64,000 bases of DNA, from the NCBI RefSeq assembly GCF_900109705.1, contig NZ_FOAI01000003.1:248001-312000 (forward strand). The letters run 5' to 3'. This document shows, piece by piece, positions 25,632 through 34,790 of the stretch (positions within the stretch are counted from its first letter, which is position 1; each line of letters begins with the position of its first letter). The notes beneath the pieces are model-generated. The model ran no database searches. It was given only the letters and a program-made list of their open reading frames with translations, and was not told the DNA's origin. Source of the stretch: Roseivivax marinus. Its GTDB lineage: Bacteria > Pseudomonadota > Alphaproteobacteria > Rhodobacterales > Rhodobacteraceae. The translations under genes were made by a program, and so were the position numbers.

Positions 25632-26419
25632 CCGGGCACGACCGAGAGGACAAGGACCCGGACGGCCCGGAAACAGGAGGGGACCGCGCCCTCGGGGATG
25701 CGGGGGCGGAGCCTTCTGCCGAGACTGGCGCTCCTTCGCCCGGCTCCGAGGGCTCACCGCAGGACACGCCCGCCGCCCCGCCGCGTGAGACGCTTTTCGA
25801 TGCGCCGGTGATGGCCGAGCAGGAGCGCATGGTCGAGGCCATGCTCTTCGCCTCGGCCGAGCCGTTGACCGCCGCGCAGATGGCCGCGCGGATGCCGCAA
25901 GGCTGCGACGCCGCCGAGGCGCTTGTCCACCTGCGCCGCCGCTACGAGGGTCGTGGCGTGCAGGTCGTCCGGGTGGGCGATTCCTGGGCGCTGCGGACGG
26001 CCCCGGACATGGGCTTTCTCATGCGCGAGGAAACCGTCGAGACGCGCAAGCTGTCGCGCGCGGCAATCGAGACGCTGGCGATCATCGCCTACCACCAGCC
26101 CGTCACCCGCGCCGAGATCGAGGAGATCCGCGGCGTGTCGGTCAGCCGTGGCACGGTGGACCAGTTGCTCGAGATGGAGTGGATACGCTTCGGGCGCCGC
26201 AAGATGACTCCCGGACGCCCGGTGACTTTCGTCGTGACCGAGGCGTTCCTGGATCACTTCGGACTGGAAAGCGCGCGCGACCTGCCGGGGCTCAAGGAGC
26301 TGCGCGCGGCCGGCCTGCTGGAGAGTCGTCCGCCCGTGGGCCAGCCCGGCGCGGGCGAGGGCGACGTGGACGCCGAAGAAGCACCCGATACCGGCCAGAG
26401 CGAACTTTTCGAGGATTGA
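25628..26419 (+). CDS. scpB: Segregation and condensation protein B
   Basis: Protein of 263 residues starting at a GTG overlapping the scpA stop. The first 60 residues are acidic and Pro/Gly-rich (likely disordered) and are absent from short ScpBs. Tandem winged helices follow (MVEAMLFASAEPLTAAQMAARMP, then SRAAIETLAIIAYHQPVTRAEIEEIRGVS), then an acidic tail. An internal ATG (25811, MAEQERMVEAML) could also serve as a start. ScpB dimers bind ScpA. In related genomes tatABC often follows; here a small basic protein does. Confidence 0.92.
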   Translation: MTGHDREDKDPDGPETGGDRALGDAGAEPSAETGAPSPGSEGSPQDTPAAPPRETLFDAPVMAEQERMVEAMLFASAEPLTAAQMAARMPQGCDAAEALVHLRRRYEGRGVQVVRVGDSWALRTAPDMGFLMREETVETRKLSRAAIETLAIIAYHQPVTRAEIEEIRGVSVSRGTVDQLLEMEWIRFGRRKMTPGRPVTFVVTEAFLDHFGLESARDLPGLKELRAAGLLESRPPVGQPGAGEGDVDAEEAPDTGQSELFED

Positions 26420-26480
26420 GGCCAAACTTTCCGCACGTTTCGCGGCTAGCGTCGGTCCCCGAGCAGACAGGAGACGCGGC

Positions 26481-26699
26481 ATGAACGCGAACAGCCTCAT
26501 CAATATGGTCGTCCGCATGGTCATGCGGAAACTGGTGTCGCGCGGAGTGAATGCCGGCATCGACAAGGCGTTCGGCGGGAAGGCCAAGCGCAACGGCCCC
26601 ATGACGCCCGAAGAGCGGCGTCAGGCGCAGCAGGCCCGACAGGCGCGGCGGCAGGCCAAACAGGCGACCCGCGCAGCCCGGCGGATGACGCGGCTCTGA
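26481..26699 (+). CDS. Small basic protein of unknown function
   Basis: Protein of 72 residues. A short amphipathic or hydrophobic N-terminal helix (NSLINMVVRMVMRKLVSR) is followed by a Gly-rich turn and a very basic, Gln/Ala/Arg-rich helix (about 45-70). This is compatible with a nucleic-acid- or membrane-associated protein. The ATG has a good AGGAGA site 9 bases upstream. It is 61 bases after scpB and may be co-transcribed. No family recognised. Confidence 0.65.
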   Translation: MNANSLINMVVRMVMRKLVSRGVNAGIDKAFGGKAKRNGPMTPEERRQAQQARQARRQAKQATRAARRMTRL

Positions 26700-26737
26700 C
26701 CGCGGCCTGCGGGGCGACGTCTCCACGCAACGAAAAA

Positions 26738-26765
26738 GGGCCGCGGGTGTCTCCACCCACGGCCC
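26738..26765 (-). terminator. Rho-independent terminator after the SH3 protein gene
   Basis: A 12-base stem (26738-26749 with 26754-26765, one wobble) has a 4-base loop and is followed on the minus strand by TTTTTCG. It lies 24 bases after the SH3-domain gene stop and also faces the convergent small basic gene. Confidence 0.75.
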
Positions 26766-26789
26766 CGTTCCTGTCTTCGCGTCAGCCGA

Positions 26790-27455
26790 TCAGCGCACGA
26801 CCTGCACGATGCGGCGGGTCTCCGGATCCACGACCACGTACTGCTCGTTCACGTTGAGGTACTGGTACTGGGCCTCGGGCACCGAGTAGATCTCGACGTC
26901 CTGCGGGATGCCCGCGCCCACTGCGACTTCGCCGTTCAGGTAGACGGGCTCGACCGGGTTCTCGCGCACGTAGGTGACGGTCGGTTCGGGGACGTCCGGG
27001 CCCGCCGCAGTTGCCGCACCAACGATCGCGCCTGCGGCGACGGCGGCGGGACCACCCACCAGCAGCGACCCTGCGGCGGCACCCCAGCCTGCGCCCACGG
27101 CGCCTTCGGCGGCTTGCTCACCGGCCGGTTCCTCGTAGGTCACCGTCTCGATCTCGACGGTCGACGGCGCCTCGTAGAGGACGACCGGCTCGTTCTCGAC
27201 CGGCGTGGTCAGGTAGGCCGAATAGGCCCAGCCGGTGGTGCCATCATAGGAGACCTGGCACCACTCGCCGTTCTCGAGGCAGCCTGCCACATCGACGGCG
27301 GTTTCGGCGGGGATCACGCCCTGCGCTGCATACTGCGGACCGGGGCCTGCGCGGAAGTTCAGGTCGGTCGTGGTGGACGCGCTCATCTGTGCCAGCAGGG
27401 GCGTTGCGGTGATGGCGGCGACGGCGGTGCCGAGAAGCATGGTCTTGCGAAGCAT
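26790..27455 (-). CDS. Secreted SH3-domain protein with glycine/alanine-rich middle
   Basis: Protein of 221 residues with a signal peptide (about 1-22, TPLLAQ). A bacterial SH3 domain follows (about 24-85: TDLNFRAGPGPQYAAQGVIP, CLENGEWCQVSYDGTTGWAYS), then an acidic linker, a Gly/Ala-rich stretch (about 115-150, could insert in or lie on a membrane) and a DUF1236-like C-terminus (IPQDVEIYSVPEAQYQYLNVN). Such proteins act in the envelope, often binding wall peptides. A GGAAG site precedes the ATG at 27455. It is transcribed alone and ended by a strong terminator. Confidence 0.75.
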   Translation of the reverse strand: MLRKTMLLGTAVAAITATPLLAQMSASTTTDLNFRAGPGPQYAAQGVIPAETAVDVAGCLENGEWCQVSYDGTTGWAYSAYLTTPVENEPVVLYEAPSTVEIETVTYEEPAGEQAAEGAVGAGWGAAAGSLLVGGPAAVAAGAIVGAATAAGPDVPEPTVTYVRENPVEPVYLNGEVAVGAGIPQDVEIYSVPEAQYQYLNVNEQYVVVDPETRRIVQVVR

Positions 27456-27630
27456 TTCGATCTTCCTTGTCCAATCTGGCGCGACAGGCTCCTCCGCCTG
27501 CCGCTGCATGGCTGGACAAGCCGCGGCGATATCAATTCGTTCCGGTTGCCATCGCGGTCATGGGCGCACTTCCGCCGATGTCCGCCCGAACGGGCAGGTT
27601 CCCGCGCCATCCGCAGTGAAGATCGTCCGG

Positions 27631-28707
27631 TTAGCCCCGGAAATGTTTCGAAAGTTTCAATCCCTGGCCCTGATAGTTCGACGCGATGTCCGCGCCGTAG
27701 AGGGTCCGGGGCGGTTCTTCCATGCGCTCGTACACCAGTCGGCCGACGATCTGCCCGTGTTCCAGGACGAAAGGCGCCTCGTGGCAGCGCACTTCCAGCA
27801 CGCCGCGTGACCCGGTGCCCCCGGCGGCGCCGTGGCCGAAGCCCGGATCGAAGAAACCGGCGTAGTGCACCCGGAACTCGCCCACCATGGCAAGGTATGG
27901 GGCCATTTCGGCGGCGTAGGCGGGCGGGATATGCACCGCCTCGCGGCTGACGAGGATGTAGAAAGCGTCGGGGTCGAGGATGATGCGCCGGTCCGAAGTC
28001 CGGATCGCCTCCCAGAACTCGGCGGGGTCGTACTGGCCGATGCGATCGAGGTCGATGACGCCGGTATGGGGCTTCGCACGGTAGCCCACGAGCCCATCGG
28101 GGCCGGGTTCGAGGTCCACCGAGAACCCCAGCCCGTCGCGGATCAGGGCCGGGCCGCCGGTGACCAGTGTTTCGGCCTCGTGAAGCGCGGAGAGTGCGTC
28201 GTCGTCGAGGACGGCGCGGCCCCGGCGGAACCTGATCTGGTTCAGACGCATCCCCGGCCGGACCAGCACCGAGAACGAGCGCGGGCAGATCTCGGCGTAA
28301 AGCGGACCGCGATAGCCTGCGGGGATGCGGTCGAACTCGGTCCCGCCATCTGCAATGGCGCGTGTCAGCAGGTCGAGCCGTCCGGTCGAGGATTTGGCAT
28401 TGGCCACGGCCTGCACGCCGTCGGGCAGGGCGAGGCGCTCCATCAGAGGGACGACGTAGACGCAGCCCTTCTCCAGCACCGCGCCGTCCGACAGGTCGAT
28501 CCGGTGCATCTCGAACTCGGCGATCCGGTCGGCGACGCTGCGCTCTTCGCCCGCGAGGAACGAGGCGCGGACGCGGTGCGCAACGGGCCCCAGCCGCAGG
28601 TCCACGCTGGCGGGCTGCACCTGTCCCTCGACCATCGGCGCGTCGGCCGCAAGGCCGCCGTCGCGGAGAAGGGTTTCGATCTGCTGCGAGGCGAATACGC
28701 CGGTCAT
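27631..28707 (-). CDS. dcd: Long-form 2'-deoxycytidine 5'-triphosphate deaminase
   Basis: Protein of 358 residues, about twice the E. coli Dcd. Two dUTPase/Dcd-type beta domains can be followed: residues about 1-180 with QPASVDLRLGP and AKSSTGRLDLLTRAIADGG, and about 190-358 with FYILVSREAVHIP and GEFRVHYAGFFDPGFGHG. This tandem form is common in alphaproteobacteria. It deaminates dCTP to dUTP for thymidylate synthesis. The ATG at 28707 was preferred over the adjacent upstream GTG because GGAAG then has 7-base spacing. The tRNA-Pro gene lies just upstream. Confidence 0.88.
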   Translation of the reverse strand: MTGVFASQQIETLLRDGGLAADAPMVEGQVQPASVDLRLGPVAHRVRASFLAGEERSVADRIAEFEMHRIDLSDGAVLEKGCVYVVPLMERLALPDGVQAVANAKSSTGRLDLLTRAIADGGTEFDRIPAGYRGPLYAEICPRSFSVLVRPGMRLNQIRFRRGRAVLDDDALSALHEAETLVTGGPALIRDGLGFSVDLEPGPDGLVGYRAKPHTGVIDLDRIGQYDPAEFWEAIRTSDRRIILDPDAFYILVSREAVHIPPAYAAEMAPYLAMVGEFRVHYAGFFDPGFGHGAAGGTGSRGVLEVRCHEAPFVLEHGQIVGRLVYERMEEPPRTLYGADIASNYQGQGLKLSKHFRG

Positions 28708-28756
28708 CACGTGGCTTCCCGAACAAGGGGGCCGGACCGGCGGGCGGGGGAGAATT

Positions 28757-28833
28757 TGGTCGGGCTAGCAGGACTCGAACCTGCGACCTTCCGTCCCCCA
28801 GACGGACGCGCTACCAGGCTGCGCCATAGCCCG
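28757..28833 (-). tRNA. tRNA-Pro (anticodon GGG)
   Basis: A complete cloverleaf reads on the minus strand from 28833. The 7-bp acceptor CGGGCTA pairs with TAGCCCG, a D arm with GCGCAGCCTGGTAGCGC follows, the anticodon stem TCCGT/ACGGA encloses loop CTGGGGG giving anticodon GGG, and the T loop is GGTTCGAGTCC. The 3' CCA is encoded. It lies between merR and dcd. Confidence 0.96.
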
Positions 28834-28917
28834 ACTTGGTGTCGCGTGTCATACATGACCCGCGCGCGGGAGCAACCCCCCGCAACGCGAAAAAAGCGTG
28901 CGTCGGCCCTCACGTCA

Positions 28918-30552
28918 TCACGCCTCGAGCCGGTCCCGCAGCTGCGCCACGAGAGGCCGGATCCGCGCGGCGGTATCGGGGTCGATCCGGTGCAGGGCTG
29001 CCACGCGCGAAAGGATGCCGGGCGCAGGCTCGGTGTCCTCCACCTCGTCCGCGAGCGTGGCGGCAATGGCCGCGGCGGCTGGTGTGGCCGCGGGGTCTTC
29101 GCCAGTTGCGTGGTCCTCTGTATCCGACGGTACGGGGCTGGCGGCCTCTTCTCTTTCTTCGGACCCGGCCGCATCGGTGGTCGGATCGATCCCGTCCTCC
29201 ATTTCGTCCGCTGCGTCCACGCCGGCCCGGGCTTCGGCGGTCTCTTCCGTCTCGTCGGCGGTGGCGGCGTCCGTAGCCTCCTCGGGCGCGTCCGCGTCCG
29301 TGGCGTCCTCCGTCGCTCCGTAGCCCCGGCGCTCGCCCTCGGACGGAGCGTCGTCGTCCTCGCTTGCGTCGGGCGACGACAGACCCGTGCCTGTCTCGTC
29401 CGAGACAAGTGGTTCCGGCATCGCGTTGTCAGATTCGGGGTCGTGGGTGGGATCGTCGTGTGCGAGCGCCTCGGCCGGTGCCTCGTCGAGGCCGGGATCC
29501 GCCGCGTCCATGCCGTCCGTCTGGGCGGTGTCTACGTCGGGCTCTGGCGCAGGGACAGCCTCTTCCTGCGTCGCAGGGTCCGCGTCAGGGCCTTCGGACA
29601 GGGCGAAGGGAGCTTCCGTTTCGTCCGGGCCGATCTCCTGCGGATCGCCGTCGGACACCTCCGGCGCGTCCTCGGGCGGGGCTGCGTCCGAGGTTGCAAG
29701 GTCTTTTCCGCCAAGGAGCTCTTCGTCCGCCGCTCCGTCCTGTTCGCCCGCGCCCGCAGTCGCCTCCGGAGCCGCGCCCGGCACATGCAGGATGCGGTGG
29801 GGCTGGCTCAGGCGGTCGGCGAGGGGCATCGACAGGAAGTCGGGCACAGGGCCTTGTTCGAGCGGGAATAGCTCCCCCTGTTGGCCGTTGTCATGGCCCT
29901 CGGCGGCGGCAGCCTCGGTCCCGGGGTCCTGATCCGTCCGGGCGCCCGCCTCGTCCGGCGGACCGTCTGCGGGCCTTGGGCTAGCGTCAGCCGAGACGCC
30001 GTCTTCCTCGTGTGCGCCCGTCGCGGCGATCTCGTCAGGTTGGGGCGCTTCGGCCGGCGCGTCGGGCGAAGCCTGCGCGGAGTGGACCTCGACCGCCTCG
30101 TCCTCCGTGGACGGGCGCGCCTCGGGATCACGGGAGTGGAAGGGCAGGATCGTCGCTTCCTGCGGCTCCTGCTCGACCTCGGCAAAGCTGGCGTCCATCT
30201 CGGGAGGCGCGCCCTCGATCCCCGTCTCGGCGTAGGCGTCTTCCGGCGCGGCCGCGGTGCCCTCGAGCGTCTCGGCGTCCACTGGCTGAGAATAAGCGGA
30301 CACCGCGCGGACGCCGCGCTCGGCCAGCATCTTCTGCACGCCCTTGATGGTCATGCCGTCGTCGTGCAGCAGCTTCTTGATACCGCCGAGGAGTTCCATG
30401 TCCGAGGGGCGGTAGTAGCGCCGCCCGCCGGCGCGCTTCACCGGCTTCACCTGAGTGAACTTGCTTTCCCAGAATCGCAGCACGTGGGCCGGAGTGCCGA
30501 GCCACTCGGCCACCTCGCTGATGGTGCGGAACGCGTCGGGGGACTTCGCCAT
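28918..30552 (-). CDS. MerR-family regulator with a very long acidic disordered tail
   Basis: Protein of 544 residues. Residues 1-85 are a standard MerR winged helix-turn-helix ([44 protein letters not shown]). Usual MerR proteins end near residue 120-200; here some 410 residues of Glu/Asp/Ala/Pro-rich low-complexity sequence follow, broken by short hydrophobic motifs ([33 protein letters not shown]). A folded C-terminal helix closes the protein ([31 protein letters not shown]). It follows ihfA by 7 bases and is probably co-transcribed. The target is unknown. Confidence 0.82.
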   Translation of the reverse strand: MAKSPDAFRTISEVAEWLGTPAHVLRFWESKFTQVKPVKRAGGRRYYRPSDMELLGGIKKLLHDDGMTIKGVQKMLAERGVRAVSAYSQPVDAETLEGTAAAPEDAYAETGIEGAPPEMDASFAEVEQEPQEATILPFHSRDPEARPSTEDEAVEVHSAQASPDAPAEAPQPDEIAATGAHEEDGVSADASPRPADGPPDEAGARTDQDPGTEAAAAEGHDNGQQGELFPLEQGPVPDFLSMPLADRLSQPHRILHVPGAAPEATAGAGEQDGAADEELLGGKDLATSDAAPPEDAPEVSDGDPQEIGPDETEAPFALSEGPDADPATQEEAVPAPEPDVDTAQTDGMDAADPGLDEAPAEALAHDDPTHDPESDNAMPEPLVSDETGTGLSSPDASEDDDAPSEGERRGYGATEDATDADAPEEATDAATADETEETAEARAGVDAADEMEDGIDPTTDAAGSEEREEAASPVPSDTEDHATGEDPAATPAAAAIAATLADEVEDTEPAPGILSRVAALHRIDPDTAARIRPLVAQLRDRLEA

Positions 30553-30559
30553 GCCGCGA

Positions 30560-30862
30560 TCAGGCCTTGTTGCCGGCCGCGACGCGTTCTTTCATCAGGT
30601 GCGAAGGACGGAAGGTCAGCACCCGGCGCGGCTGGATCGGGACCTCTTCGCCGGTCTTCGGATTGCGCCCGACACGCGCGGCCTTGTCGCGCACCGAGAA
30701 AGTCCCGAAGGACGAAATCTTGACCTGTTCGCCGTCGACCAGCGCGTCGGACATATGCCCGAGCACCGCCTCGACGAGGTCGGCGCTTTCGTTGCGCGAC
30801 AGGCCGACTTCGCGGAAGACGGCCTCGCTCAAGTCCATGCGCGTGAGAGTTTTTTCGCCCAT
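30560..30862 (-). CDS. ihfA: Integration host factor, alpha subunit
   Basis: Protein of 100 residues of the HU/IHF fold: [28 protein letters not shown], the [26 protein letters not shown] core and the DNA-bending arm tip IQPRRVLTF with the intercalating proline. IHF bends DNA in transcription, replication and recombination. It pairs with a beta subunit encoded elsewhere. It lies between fabH (104 bases upstream) and merR (7 bases downstream). Confidence 0.95.
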   Translation of the reverse strand: MGEKTLTRMDLSEAVFREVGLSRNESADLVEAVLGHMSDALVDGEQVKISSFGTFSVRDKAARVGRNPKTGEEVPIQPRRVLTFRPSHLMKERVAAGNKA

Positions 30863-30966
30863 CCGGTCCTCCCGTTTGCGTGAACGATGAAGCCCCGGGT
30901 TTTCAGAGTCAATATCAACGGCTTGGGAAACACGCCTCGCGCGACACGAGAGGCGAAGTCCCGCCG

Positions 30967-31938
30967 CTACCAGCGCAGCAGAACAGCACCCCAGGCGAGA
31001 CCGCCGCCGATGGCCTCGGTGACGATCAGGTCGCCCTGCTTGATCTGGCCGTTGTCGCGGCCCACGGACAGCGCCAGCGGAATCGACGCGGCCGAGGTAT
31101 TGCCGTGGTCCTGAACGGTGACGACGACGCGATCCATCCCGAGGCCGAGCTTCTTCGCGGTGCCCTGGATGATGCGGATGTTGGCCTGGTGCGGAACCAC
31201 CCAGTCGATATCGTCCGCGGTGACCCCGGCCTTCTCGAGCGTGGCCTCGGCGGTCTCGGCGAGCTTCTCGACCGCATGGCGGAAGACCTCGCGGCCCTTC
31301 ATGCGCAGGTGGCCCGTGGATTGCGTCGAGACGCCGCCATCGACGTAGAGGATATCGCGGTGGCGTCCGTCCGAGTTGAGGTCGGTGGCAAGGATACCGC
31401 GGTCGTCGGACGTGCCCGCGCCGTCCTGCGCCTCGAGCAGCAGCGCGCCGGCGCCGTCGCCGAACAGCACGCAGGTCGAGCGATCGCTCCAGTCCATGAT
31501 CCGGCTGAAGGTCTCGGCGCCGATCACCAGCACCTTGCGCGCCTGGCCCGATGCGATCAGCGCGTTAGCATTGGCCAGCGCGTAGACAAAGCCTGCGCAG
31601 ACGGCCTGCACGTCGAAGGCGAAGCCCTTGGTCATGCCGATCTCGGCCTGCACCATGGTCGCGGCGGACGGGAAGGTAAGGTCGGCGGTCGATGTCGCGA
31701 CGATCAGCGCGTCGAGGTCCGTTGCCTCCCAGCCGGCATCGGCCAGCGCGGCGCGGGCGGCGCGTGCCGCCATGTCCGAGGTGGTCTGGCCCTCGGCCGC
31801 GAAATGGCGCCGCTCGATTCCCGAGCGGGCGCGAATCCATTCGTCGGTGGTGTCGAGCGTGGCCTCGAACTCGGCGTTCTCGACCACCTTCTCCGGCAGG
31901 TAATGGCCGCATCCTGCGACCACGGCGCGTGTCGTCAT
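30967..31938 (-). CDS. fabH: 3-oxoacyl-ACP synthase III
   Basis: Protein of 323 residues with the FabH triad: Cys in [10 protein letters not shown] (about 112), His in VPHQANIRI and Asn in DHGNTSAAS. It condenses acetyl-CoA with malonyl-ACP to start fatty acid synthesis. The ATG overlaps the plsX stop by four bases (ATGA). It sits in the conserved rpmF-plsX-fabH order, which ties ribosome, phospholipid and fatty acid synthesis together. Confidence 0.96.
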   Translation of the reverse strand: MTTRAVVAGCGHYLPEKVVENAEFEATLDTTDEWIRARSGIERRHFAAEGQTTSDMAARAARAALADAGWEATDLDALIVATSTADLTFPSAATMVQAEIGMTKGFAFDVQAVCAGFVYALANANALIASGQARKVLVIGAETFSRIMDWSDRSTCVLFGDGAGALLLEAQDGAGTSDDRGILATDLNSDGRHRDILYVDGGVSTQSTGHLRMKGREVFRHAVEKLAETAEATLEKAGVTADDIDWVVPHQANIRIIQGTAKKLGLGMDRVVVTVQDHGNTSAASIPLALSVGRDNGQIKQGDLIVTEAIGGGLAWGAVLLRW

Positions 31939-33071
31939 GCGTTGGTCCCGTCCCTCGGCGCGGCGTCCGTCGCCGGCCCGGTCGTGTCCGTGATGTCGTG
32001 CGCCTGTTCGGCGGCGGATGCAACCCGCTCGGCGAGGCGATCCGAGAATCCGGACTGCGCGAGGCGGAAGGCAAGCTTGACCGCGGCGGAGATCCCGGTG
32101 GCGTCGGCGGAGCCGTGCGACTTCACGACGGTGCCGTTGAGGCCGAGGAACACACCGCCATTGACGCGGCGCGGATCGATGCGCTTCTGCAAGCGCCGCA
32201 GCGAGGTCAGGGCAAGAACCGAGGCGAAGCGCGACAGCGGCGAATACTTGAACGCCTCGCGCAGCAAATCGCCGATCAGCTTGGCCGTGCCTTCGCCGGT
32301 CTTGAGCGCGACGTTGCCGGTGAAACCGTCGGTGACGATCACGTCGCAACGATCGCCGGGGATGTCGCCGCCCTCGACGAAGCCCACGAACTCGAAGTTC
32401 GCGTTGCCCGAGGCAGATTCCATTAGCGCGTGCGCCGCCTGCATCTCGGCGCGGCCCTTGTGCTCTTCGGTGCCGACATTGAGAAGGCCGACGCGCGGAC
32501 GAGTCAGCGCAAGACCGTTGCGGGCGTAGGAGGCGCCCATCAGCGCGTATTGCAGAAGGTCCTCGGCATCGGCGCGGATGTCGGCGCCGACGTCCAGCAT
32601 GACGTTGAAATTCTGCGGATTGCGCGAGGGCCAGAGCACCGCGATGGCCGGGCGGTTGACGCCGGGCAGTTTTCGCAGGCGCACCATCGACAGCGCCATG
32701 AGCGCGCCCGTGTTGCCACAGGAGACCGCGACGGTGGCCTCCTTGTTGCGCACCGACTCGAGCGCGGACCACATCGACGTGTCCTGCCCTCGGCGCATCA
32801 CCTGGCTGGGCTTGTCGTCCATCTTGACGACGCCGGACGCGTCCCGGAACTCGCACCGCCCGTCGAGGTGGCGCGCGTTCAGCCGCTTGGCGGCCAGACG
32901 CTTCAATTCGTCCGCATCCCCGTGAAGGATGAAGCGGATGTCCGGGTTCTTCTTTGCCGACTGCGCGATGCCCGCGATCACCGGGGCAGGACCCCGGTCG
33001 CCGCCCATGGCGTCGACCGAAATGACGATCGGCGCGTGGCCCGCCTTGGGTGTCTCCGCCTCAGAGCTCAT
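31935..33071 (-). CDS. plsX: Phosphate acyltransferase PlsX
   Basis: Protein of 378 residues. It opens with IVISVDAMGGDRGP, has the SCGNTGALMAL phosphate-binding segment and VTDGFTGNVALKTGEGTAK near residue 270. It makes acyl-phosphate from acyl-ACP, the first step of glycerophospholipid synthesis by PlsY. The first 15 residues are a polar extension; a later start is possible but no better site is seen. It is downstream of rpmF by 29 bases and overlaps fabH. Confidence 0.95.
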   Translation of the reverse strand: MSSEAETPKAGHAPIVISVDAMGGDRGPAPVIAGIAQSAKKNPDIRFILHGDADELKRLAAKRLNARHLDGRCEFRDASGVVKMDDKPSQVMRRGQDTSMWSALESVRNKEATVAVSCGNTGALMALSMVRLRKLPGVNRPAIAVLWPSRNPQNFNVMLDVGADIRADAEDLLQYALMGASYARNGLALTRPRVGLLNVGTEEHKGRAEMQAAHALMESASGNANFEFVGFVEGGDIPGDRCDVIVTDGFTGNVALKTGEGTAKLIGDLLREAFKYSPLSRFASVLALTSLRRLQKRIDPRRVNGGVFLGLNGTVVKSHGSADATGISAAVKLAFRLAQSGFSDRLAERVASAAEQAHDITDTTGPATDAAPRDGTNA

Positions 33072-33100
33072 GGAAGGGGGCCTTCCCGCGCGTCGGAAAA

Positions 33101-33307
33101 TCAGGCGGCGTCGTCGTCCAGGTCGATCTCGTCGGCCTTGGCGATCACTTCGCGCTCGGCGTAGTGGCCGCAGGACGGGCAGATGTGGTGCGGGCGCTTG
33201 AGCTCGCCGCAGTTGTCGCACTCGTTGCGGTTCGCGGCCACCAGCCCGTCATGGGCCCGGCGGTTGTTGCGGCGCGACTTCGATACTTTGTTCTGTTGGA
33301 CGGCCAT
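33101..33307 (-). CDS. rpmF: Ribosomal protein bL32
   Basis: Protein of 68 residues. The N-terminus [20 protein letters not shown] is typical bL32. [20 protein letters not shown] provides four cysteines in the zinc-ribbon spacing, so this is the zinc-binding form. An acidic tail (DEIDLDDDA) extends beyond E. coli L32. It heads the rpmF-plsX-fabH series and follows yceD, the usual order. Confidence 0.96.
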   Translation of the reverse strand: MAVQQNKVSKSRRNNRRAHDGLVAANRNECDNCGELKRPHHICPSCGHYAEREVIAKADEIDLDDDAA

Positions 33308-33445
33308 GTCTCAACCTCGGTGCTTGTCTGTGGCGGGCGCGGCCCCGCACGCGGCGGAACGCACACCCGATAAATGTCGGAAATCACCGCGCACATAGTG
33401 CGGGGAGAGGGGCGGTGACAACCCTGAATCTCTCGTGAGGGCGCG

Positions 33446-33473
33446 AACATACGCGCGAAATTGCAAATAGCAA
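33446..33473 (-). promoter_or_regulatory. Candidate promoter of rpmF-plsX-fabH
   Basis: On the minus strand TTGCTA (33468-33473) and TATGTT (33446-33451) are separated by 16 bases in a locally AT-richer patch within the 209-base gap upstream of rpmF. This would leave a leader of about 130 bases. Confidence 0.35.
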
Positions 33474-33516
33474 CCGGAATTGCCCCGCTTGCGCGAGCGC
33501 CCCGGCGGCGCGGCGC

Positions 33517-34110
33517 CTACGCGCTGCCCGACCCGCTGTCCTCGCCGCCGCCGGCGAGCTTGTCGCGCAGGCCCGCGAGACCCGCGAAGGGCTTGAGGTC
33601 GTTGTCGCGGATCGGCTCGGCCCCGGCCGGGCGCGTTTCGGCGTCGCCGTCGCCCTCGTCCGCATCCTCGGCGCGCGGATAGTCGGGGATCTCGAGCGAC
33701 AGCGCCTCGGCCATCACGGCGGCGGGGTCGATAGATGCGCCCAGCGGCTCGACCGTGTCGTCCTCAGGCATTTCGACCTCGGAGCCGGCCTCGAAGCTCT
33801 CGAGCCGTTCTTCGGGACGGAACCGGCGCACCACCTTGCTGTCGATTCGTGTCGTGACCGGCGCCAGCGTCACCGCGCAGGGCTGCACCACCGTGGCGCC
33901 GAGCGTGCCCTCGAGCGTGAAGCCGTTCTTGCCCGCGGGCCGGATTTCGCCGTCGAACACGAGCTTGCGGATCGACGAGACGCCGAGTTCCTCGGCCAGC
34001 GCGGCGCGCGCGGAGGCGTCCGGCGACAGGGCGAAGCGGGTCGCTTTGGTCTGCGAAAGGTCGGCGGTGCGGAACGGTCCGGCGGAGGCGCCGGTGTCGG
34101 TCGGGGACAT
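33517..34110 (-). CDS. yceD: YceD/DUF177 protein
   Basis: Protein of 197 residues. Family features are the central LEGTLGATVVQPCAVTLAPVTTRID strand pair with a conserved cysteine and the acidic segment leading into SLEIPDYPRAEDAD. YceD proteins are linked to 23S rRNA levels and are nearly always next to rpmF, as here. The start at 34110 (MSPTDTG) opens into family sequence; the frame continues upstream without it. The gene is divergent from bamE. Confidence 0.85.
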   Translation of the reverse strand: MSPTDTGASAGPFRTADLSQTKATRFALSPDASARAALAEELGVSSIRKLVFDGEIRPAGKNGFTLEGTLGATVVQPCAVTLAPVTTRIDSKVVRRFRPEERLESFEAGSEVEMPEDDTVEPLGASIDPAAVMAEALSLEIPDYPRAEDADEGDGDAETRPAGAEPIRDNDLKPFAGLAGLRDKLAGGGEDSGSGSA

Positions 34111-34130
34111 GCGGGTCGGGTTTCCTTCAC

Positions 34131-34157
34131 TTGAACGTGGTGCAGAGCTTGTATATC
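34131..34157 (+). promoter_or_regulatory. Candidate bamE promoter
   Basis: TTGAAC (34131-34136) and TATATC (34152-34157) are separated by 15 bases, 42 bases upstream of the bamE start, in the short AT-richer divergent region between yceD and bamE. The spacing is slightly short for a sigma-70-type promoter. Confidence 0.35.
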
Positions 34158-34198
34158 CGCAATAAAAGTCCGGAACGGCGGAAAACAAGGGACCGAGC

Positions 34199-34672
34199 AT
34201 GTGGGGCAGGGCAGAGCGTAAGGGCGCCAAGGGACGTGTCCTTCTTATCGGGCTCGCAATGTCGGCGGTTCTCGCAGGCTGTGCGCCGCAGGTGAGCAAC
34301 CACGGCTACGTTCCGCCGGAGGAGGATCTCGCTCGGATCGTTCCCGGCATCGACACTCGCGACACCGTCACCGAAGTGATCGGCGTGCCGTCGTCCGCGG
34401 GCGTGCTGAACGACAGCGGCTACTACTACATCTCCAGTACCATGTCGCGGTTTGCCTGGCGCGCGCCGCAAGTCGTCGACCGGGAGGTCGTGGCGATCTC
34501 GTTCACCGACGGCGGCGTGGTCCGCGGGATCGAGCGTTACGACCTCGAGGATGGCCGCGTCGTGCCACTGACGCGACGCGTTACCGACAATGCCGGCGGC
34601 GACATCGGCTTCATCCGCCGCCTGTTCGGCAACATCGGACGGCTTCAGGCCTCGGACCTGCTCTCCAACTGA
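34199..34672 (+). CDS. bamE: Outer membrane assembly lipoprotein BamE (SmpA)
   Basis: Protein of 157 residues with a lipoprotein signal (LLIGLAMSAVLAGC, Cys28). The SmpA/OmlA fold follows: IVPGIDTRDTVTEVIGVPS, YYYISSTMSRFAWRAPQVVDREVVAISF and a closing strand before the basic C-terminus. BamE is a peripheral part of the beta-barrel assembly machine at the outer membrane. The C-terminal 40 residues (RRVTDNAGGDIGFIRRLFGNIG) extend beyond E. coli BamE, as is common in alphaproteobacteria. Confidence 0.9.
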   Translation: MWGRAERKGAKGRVLLIGLAMSAVLAGCAPQVSNHGYVPPEEDLARIVPGIDTRDTVTEVIGVPSSAGVLNDSGYYYISSTMSRFAWRAPQVVDREVVAISFTDGGVVRGIERYDLEDGRVVPLTRRVTDNAGGDIGFIRRLFGNIGRLQASDLLSN

Positions 34673-34790
34673 TCCCGGCCGGGCGCGTGACGTCCGGTCT
34701 TGCGCGCCCTCCCGTGGCGCTGTCATCGTCCTGGGGTGCGCGCCGGTCATCCGTGGCGCGCAAGCTGGGATCGACCACCGGGGCACGGGG

